Positions 60,616 through 64,000 of a DNA stretch of 64,000 nt are shown here, piece after piece. This DNA is from Beverwykella pulmonaria (lineage: Eukaryota > Ascomycota > Dothideomycetes > Pleosporales > Melanommataceae). Positions within the stretch are counted from its first letter, which is position 1. Each line of letters starts with the position of its first letter. The stretch covers positions 726,305 to 790,304 of the forward strand of contig BCHH01000001.1 of the NCBI GenBank assembly GCA_001599595.1, given 5' to 3'. A program made the position numbers and the translations under genes. Under the pieces are notes generated by a model. It made no database searches. It was not told the DNA's origin and saw only the letters and a list, made by a program, of their open reading frames with translations.

Positions 60616-61356
60616 ATGACTCCTCTCACCCTCTTCCTCCTCCTCACTCCCTTCCTCACTAGTACCACCGCCCAAGCCACCACTCCACCGTCAAATTCCA
60701 CCTCCCCTATGGAATTTCGCCTCCTCCGCTGCGACAACCATCTGACACAATACGGGCCCTACTACGCCGACCCCTCGCACTCGACCAACGTGACCTGGAA
60801 CCAAATCGCTCTCTTCACGCAGGGCATTCTTCCCGGTGGCTCTCCCGCCCCTCTCAGTACGTAGCTCCAATTTATAACTTCCAAGCTCTACTGCAAAGTA
60901 TGCCAAAGACACTACGTACATAATTGATGAAGGCGTACTAAATCCTTGACCTTTTCACACCTTCGCTGATCTTGTACCTTATTTGTAGACACCATCTTCC
61001 ACGCAGTCCCACTATCGGGCATGCCCTACCGCTCCTGGGAGAATTTCACCACGTCCGCATTTTTCTTCCCTAAGGTCGGCCCGCACGGCTGGGCCTCCAT
61101 CGAGATCCCGCCCAACACGGCAAAAATCGGGGCGAGGGCTGGGAGAGTCGTGTTCGAGGGTGTGGAGTTTAATTGCGCGAAAGTGCCTGGCGGGTTGGTG
61201 GATGAGGGGAAGACTGGGTGTGAAGGAGAGTACGAGTTTTGTGCTAGGTATATGTATTGTCAGGATCGATATGTTTGTCGCAGGAAGGAGTACCCAGAGG
61301 ACGTGGCTTGTGGGAAGAATACTTGCTATCCGGGTTGGCCGGCGGATCTGTGGTGA
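60616..61356 (+). CDS. Small secreted cysteine-rich protein
   Basis: Exons 60616..60856 and 60989..61356 (132-nt intron) give 202 residues. Signal peptide MTPLTLFLLLTPFLTSTTAQ. The mature part has eight cysteines, six of them in the last 60 residues (GCEGEYEFCARYMYCQDRYV, CRRKE, CGKNTC), enough for four disulfides, and N-x-S/T sites. The middle has WENFTTSAFFFPKVGPHGWA and ARAGRVVFEGVEFNCAKV. I recognise no family. Size, signal and cysteines fit effector-like or adhesin-like secreted proteins; that is an inference from build only. Confidence 0.75.
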
Positions 61357-62376
61357 GAGAGGAAAGGTGGCAAATGAGAAGATGGTGGGAAACGAGGGAG
61401 ACGAAGGAGATAGGCTGATTGGTTACGGGATAGGTAGGAGAAAGGAGGTAGGGCTGATCGAGGAGGAATTGGGTAGGGAGAGGCTAAACGTGGAGAGAGT
61501 CACACTAGCTTTAATGTTGTGACTATAAGCGACCCAAAATCGACCAGTCAAGCAGCCATGCATATCTGCTTTAGTCAAAATTGGCCAACAAAGCCACTGA
61601 TCAAGGTGAAAAGGTGCATCGTGAATGCATCAGTGCTCCTCGTGTCCTGTAGACCAACATATCGTGCGCACGGATTCGTTACTGAGTCTGATGTGTTTGA
61701 CAAGGCATGGAGGACAATGCGAATGATTGGGAGGCTAAGTGGCTCAACATCCGCCGTACTTGTGTTGGTTGATGTCAATGTCACTGAGGATGAATGGTCG
61801 GTGGCGATGAGGGATGGAGCGATTCAGGTTCTCGATTGCAATAGAAGGGAATGGAAGAGAGGGACGGAATATAACCGGTGACTCCGAGCACCAAGATGTG
61901 GTGAGCCACAACCAGTCACTCCACGCCAAGGCACCAGTCTGGTAACAGTCACATTCACGGACCAAGCGAGGAGTCACCGAGCAAGGCTGGAGTCATCAAA
62001 GATTGGGAGAAGGCATTATATAAAGCAGTGGACCCCAGAGAACTCAGATACAAGTACTCATGAGCACAGGCTAGAAAACAAACAACAAAAGATCCGCCGA
62101 CTCGAAAGCCGCGATCCACGCATACAGCCGCTACCAGGAGGAGTCAATCAACCGAAGGAGACTACGCTCCGGCCGGAAATAACAAACAACAGAAAGCGCA
62201 GACGAGTCCAAACCACCCAAATATGGGCGGAAGGAAAAGGAAAGGTAAGGTTGACTAACGCAAACAAACAATAGGAAAAGGAAATCGTTTTGCCGAAAGG
62301 CATGGCATGGTGAAGGCGTCCTTCACCAGCTCCTGAGGACCACTGAATCGAACCGAACTGAATCGAACAAGAGTAA
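61357..62376. other. Convergent intergenic region
   Basis: 3' flanks of the small secreted protein and cpc-1 genes. The 120-codon frame 61519..61881 has no recognisable features and is not called. Confidence 0.35.
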
Positions 62377-63159
62377 TCATGATCCATTGTAACCTTGAGC
62401 AAGCGCGATGCTCTTCCACTTCTCAACTTCAGCCTCAAGCTCCTTTGTTCGCTGCTCAAGCGTCTGAACAAGTTCGAACTTCCTCTGCCGAGAGTCGCGA
62501 GCTGCAAGCGTATTGCGAGCACGCTTCAGAGCCACCTTGTCGGTGGGATCAACGGCGATGGGAGGAAGAGGACCCTTGCGACGACGAGGCTTGGTGATGG
62601 ATGCGTTCATAGCAGGGGAACCGTTGATAGACGACTTTCTCCGGTGCGAGCCATCCAAAATGATAGGCGAGTTGGTGCTTGACGAGCTGGACCTTGCCAT
62701 GGAGTTGCTGCTGACAGTGCGCTCGAGAGCCGGGGCGGCAGGCGCCGCGACCTTGATCTCGTCCTCGGGGAAGAGAGAGAACCAATTATCAGAAGCCATG
62801 ACAGCGTCGCCCGCATACATGCCGGGAGAGTTGTCATAATTGTCGAGGTAAGGAGATTCGCCAATATCCGGAGAAGTCAAGTTTGTGAATGCCGTCGAAG
62901 CGGGGGCAGATCCAAGCGCATCGTTGAAGATGTCCTTGGGAGACACCGTCCGCGTGGACCCGTTGGCTGAGGGGTCGTTGATTGACGTGAACGCGGAGAC
63001 GGGGATCTCCCAAGGCGACATATCGCCCGAGAACGAGCGGGTGTGCTGGTTGATGCCAGAACCCATGTTCGAATCGAACGAGTTGTTGCTGTTTAGATCT
63101 GCGCGATGCGTAAGCTTCAGCTGTGGGCGGTGGCGGGACACGTGTGCCATACCTGCCAT
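62377..63159 (-). CDS. cpc-1: Cross-pathway control bZIP factor CPC1/CpcA (GCN4 ortholog)
   Basis: Transcriptional activator of amino acid biosynthesis genes under starvation. From ATG 63159 the protein has 260 residues, close to CPC1 (270) and CpcA (about 250). The basic region KRARNTLAARDSRQRK carries the invariant N-x7-R, followed by a short leucine zipper (LVQTLEQRTKELEAEVEKW) at the extreme C-terminus, as in GCN4. Before it lie a Ser-rich linker, a basic KPRRRKGPLPPI, and a central acidic/aromatic stretch (DNWFSLFPEDEIK) typical of the activation domain. The frame stays open upstream to 63966, but that part lacks any other start except ATG 63834, which lies in a likely promoter element. 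ATG scarcity upstream (see leader) favours 63159. A longer protein from a non-AUG start or a spliced exon cannot be excluded. Confidence 0.8.
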   Translation of the reverse strand: MAGMAHVSRHRPQLKLTHRADLNSNNSFDSNMGSGINQHTRSFSGDMSPWEIPVSAFTSINDPSANGSTRTVSPKDIFNDALGSAPASTAFTNLTSPDIGESPYLDNYDNSPGMYAGDAVMASDNWFSLFPEDEIKVAAPAAPALERTVSSNSMARSSSSSTNSPIILDGSHRRKSSINGSPAMNASITKPRRRKGPLPPIAVDPTDKVALKRARNTLAARDSRQRKFELVQTLEQRTKELEAEVEKWKSIALAQGYNGS

Positions 63160-63301
63160 GTCTGGGGCGTGGAGTTGTTGCGAGAGGTTATTGCTAGAAC
63201 TGGAGAACAATGGAACCGGGGGACGTTGATGCTGTAACTGAGGCTGCTGAAATCTGGTGGTGCTTGAGGGTGCAGAATTTGCGTAAAAGTGCTGGCCTTG
63301 G

Positions 63302-63469
63302 TTAAACGAAGGTTGAGGTTGGGGAACGCTCGGCGCACGCTGAGGTCGCTGGGTGACCGGAGCAGGCTGGTCGTAGAGCACGAAGTCCGTCTGAAGAAGC
63401 GCGTAGTCGGTAGATGATGGTTGATTCAGTGGTTGCCTGGAGGCGTGGGGAGCTGGTGAAGGGAGCCAT
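63302..63469 (-). promoter_or_regulatory. cpc-1 upstream ORF 2 (55 codons)
   Basis: ATG at 63469 in the strong context ACCATGG opens 55 codons (start MAPFTSSPRLQATTESTIIY) ending at 63302, 142 nt before the main ATG. Size is like the second uORF of Neurospora cpc-1 (about 41 codons). It overlaps the open frame of the main gene in a different phase. By analogy it would be the inhibitory uORF. Confidence 0.6.
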
Positions 63470-63674
63470 GGTGACTGTTGAGAAGCCGTGGTGAACGACG
63501 TAAAGTCGATCGTGGTGGTAGTGGGTAGAGAGGAACTAGAGTGGCGCGGGGCTGGACTGTAGTTCAGAGGTTCCTGGGAGGAAGGCTCTGAGGGGTTGGG
63601 TGGAGTGGAGATGGGTTGGTATGCGTGGGAACTAATGGTGTCGGCGGGAAGTCGACTGGGGAGGGGCGAAGAGC

Positions 63675-63689
63675 TTAGAAGGCAGCCAT
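63675..63689 (-). promoter_or_regulatory. cpc-1 upstream ORF 1 (4 codons)
   Basis: ATG at 63689 in the good context AAAATGG encodes Met-Ala-Ala-Phe and stops at 63675. Length and first two residues resemble GCN4 uORF1 (Met-Ala-Cys), the reinitiation-permissive uORF. Confidence 0.65.
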
Positions 63690-63825
63690 TTTGGTCGATG
63701 TCTTGTATGTGTGTGTTAGTGGAGAGAGTAGGGTGGATGAAGGGAAGAAGAAGATCAGGCACCAAGGGCGAGACGAGCCTTTTTGAATAATGGCTGGCTG
63801 TGCGCGACGGGCGCCTTGGCGCTCT

Positions 63826-63834
63826 GTGACTCAT
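63826..63834. promoter_or_regulatory. CPC1/GCN4 recognition site (CPRE)
   Basis: GTGACTCAT, containing a perfect TGACTCA core, lies about 140 nt upstream of uORF1. GCN4-type factors bind this core, and the Neurospora and Aspergillus genes carry such sites in their own promoters, so autoregulation is likely. Confidence 0.6.
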
Positions 63835-64000
63835 TGTCAGGAAGAACTGCAGTCTAACCCTATCGGCGCAAGTGGGCTGTGCATAGGCTCTTTCACTATC
63901 TGATTGGGAGCTCGATCCGCGCTCTTTACCCGTTTCGGGGTGTGCAGGCAGGCATGGCCCTGCCAAAAAATAGTGATTCCCCCAGCCGGCTCCTCACAAG

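Larger units (their letters stand above)
63160..63832 (-). promoter_or_regulatory. cpc-1 leader with only two ATGs
   Basis: Reading toward the gene, 673 nt contain two ATGs where about ten are expected by chance; each opens a short ORF listed separately. The strand is C/T/A-rich. This is the layout known from yeast GCN4, Neurospora cpc-1 and Aspergillus cpcA leaders, where upstream ORFs link translation to eIF2 phosphorylation. Transcript start is not visible, and a CTAAC...CAAG sequence at about 63699..63714 could be the 3' end of a leader intron. Confidence 0.65.

Noticed and set aside
63834..63966. Longer cpc-1 protein starting at ATG 63834 or further upstream
   Set aside because: The ATG is part of a TGACTCA-type promoter element and would make the protein almost twice the family length; kept only as an alternative.
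1..64000. CRISPR arrays, prophage, insertion sequences, operons, rRNA genes
   Set aside because: No such structures seen; the window is eukaryotic nuclear DNA with spliced genes.

Overview
The window reads as nuclear DNA of a filamentous ascomycete (Pezizomycotina). Genes are dense and on both strands, introns are mostly 48-70 nt with GT...AG ends, and recognisable genes include cot-1 type NDR kinase, CPC1/GCN4 bZIP factor, SIR2 deacetylase, TFIIH Tfb4, RNase P Rpp40, NatA Naa15, ESCRT-I Vps37, CK2 beta and RNA polymerase Rpb12. I cannot fix the class or genus from the sequence. All gene models below were spliced by hand; every exon junction given keeps the reading frame.

Layout. 0-10.5 kb: 3' part of a taspase-like threonine aspartase, Tfb4, a Baeyer-Villiger type flavin monooxygenase, a Zn2Cys6 transcription factor just downstream of it, and CK2 beta. 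11.6-17.5 kb: secreted quercetinase-like cupin, a decayed aldo-keto reductase, a Nudix hydrolase, a glutathione S-transferase and an unrecognised ORF. 18.3-29.7 kb: an unresolved small membrane-protein candidate, a large multi-pass membrane protein, a SAM methyltransferase, a small mitochondrial-type membrane protein, Vps37 and a 1053-residue coiled-coil protein. 31.3-44.2 kb: the NDR kinase with a long ATG-free leader, Rpb12, a heavily deleted second monooxygenase (pseudogene), a GPI-type surface protein, a single-pass Ser/Thr-rich protein, a SIR2 deacetylase and Rpp40. 46-61.4 kb: a gene-sparse stretch rich in secreted proteins (divergent AA9-like LPMO, Thr-rich secreted protein, laccase, small Cys-rich secreted protein), interrupted by the housekeeping NAA15 gene. 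62.4-64 kb: CPC1/GCN4-type bZIP gene with a long leader carrying two upstream ORFs.

How parts work together. The housekeeping genes belong to separate core machines (transcription, tRNA processing, N-terminal acetylation, endosomal sorting, polar growth). The accessory genes point to aromatic and plant cell wall chemistry: quercetinase, monooxygenase with a neighbouring regulator, GST, laccase and LPMO. The most informative regulatory signal is the cpc-1 leader: only two ATGs in about 670 nt, each opening a short upstream ORF, below a perfect TGACTCA site.
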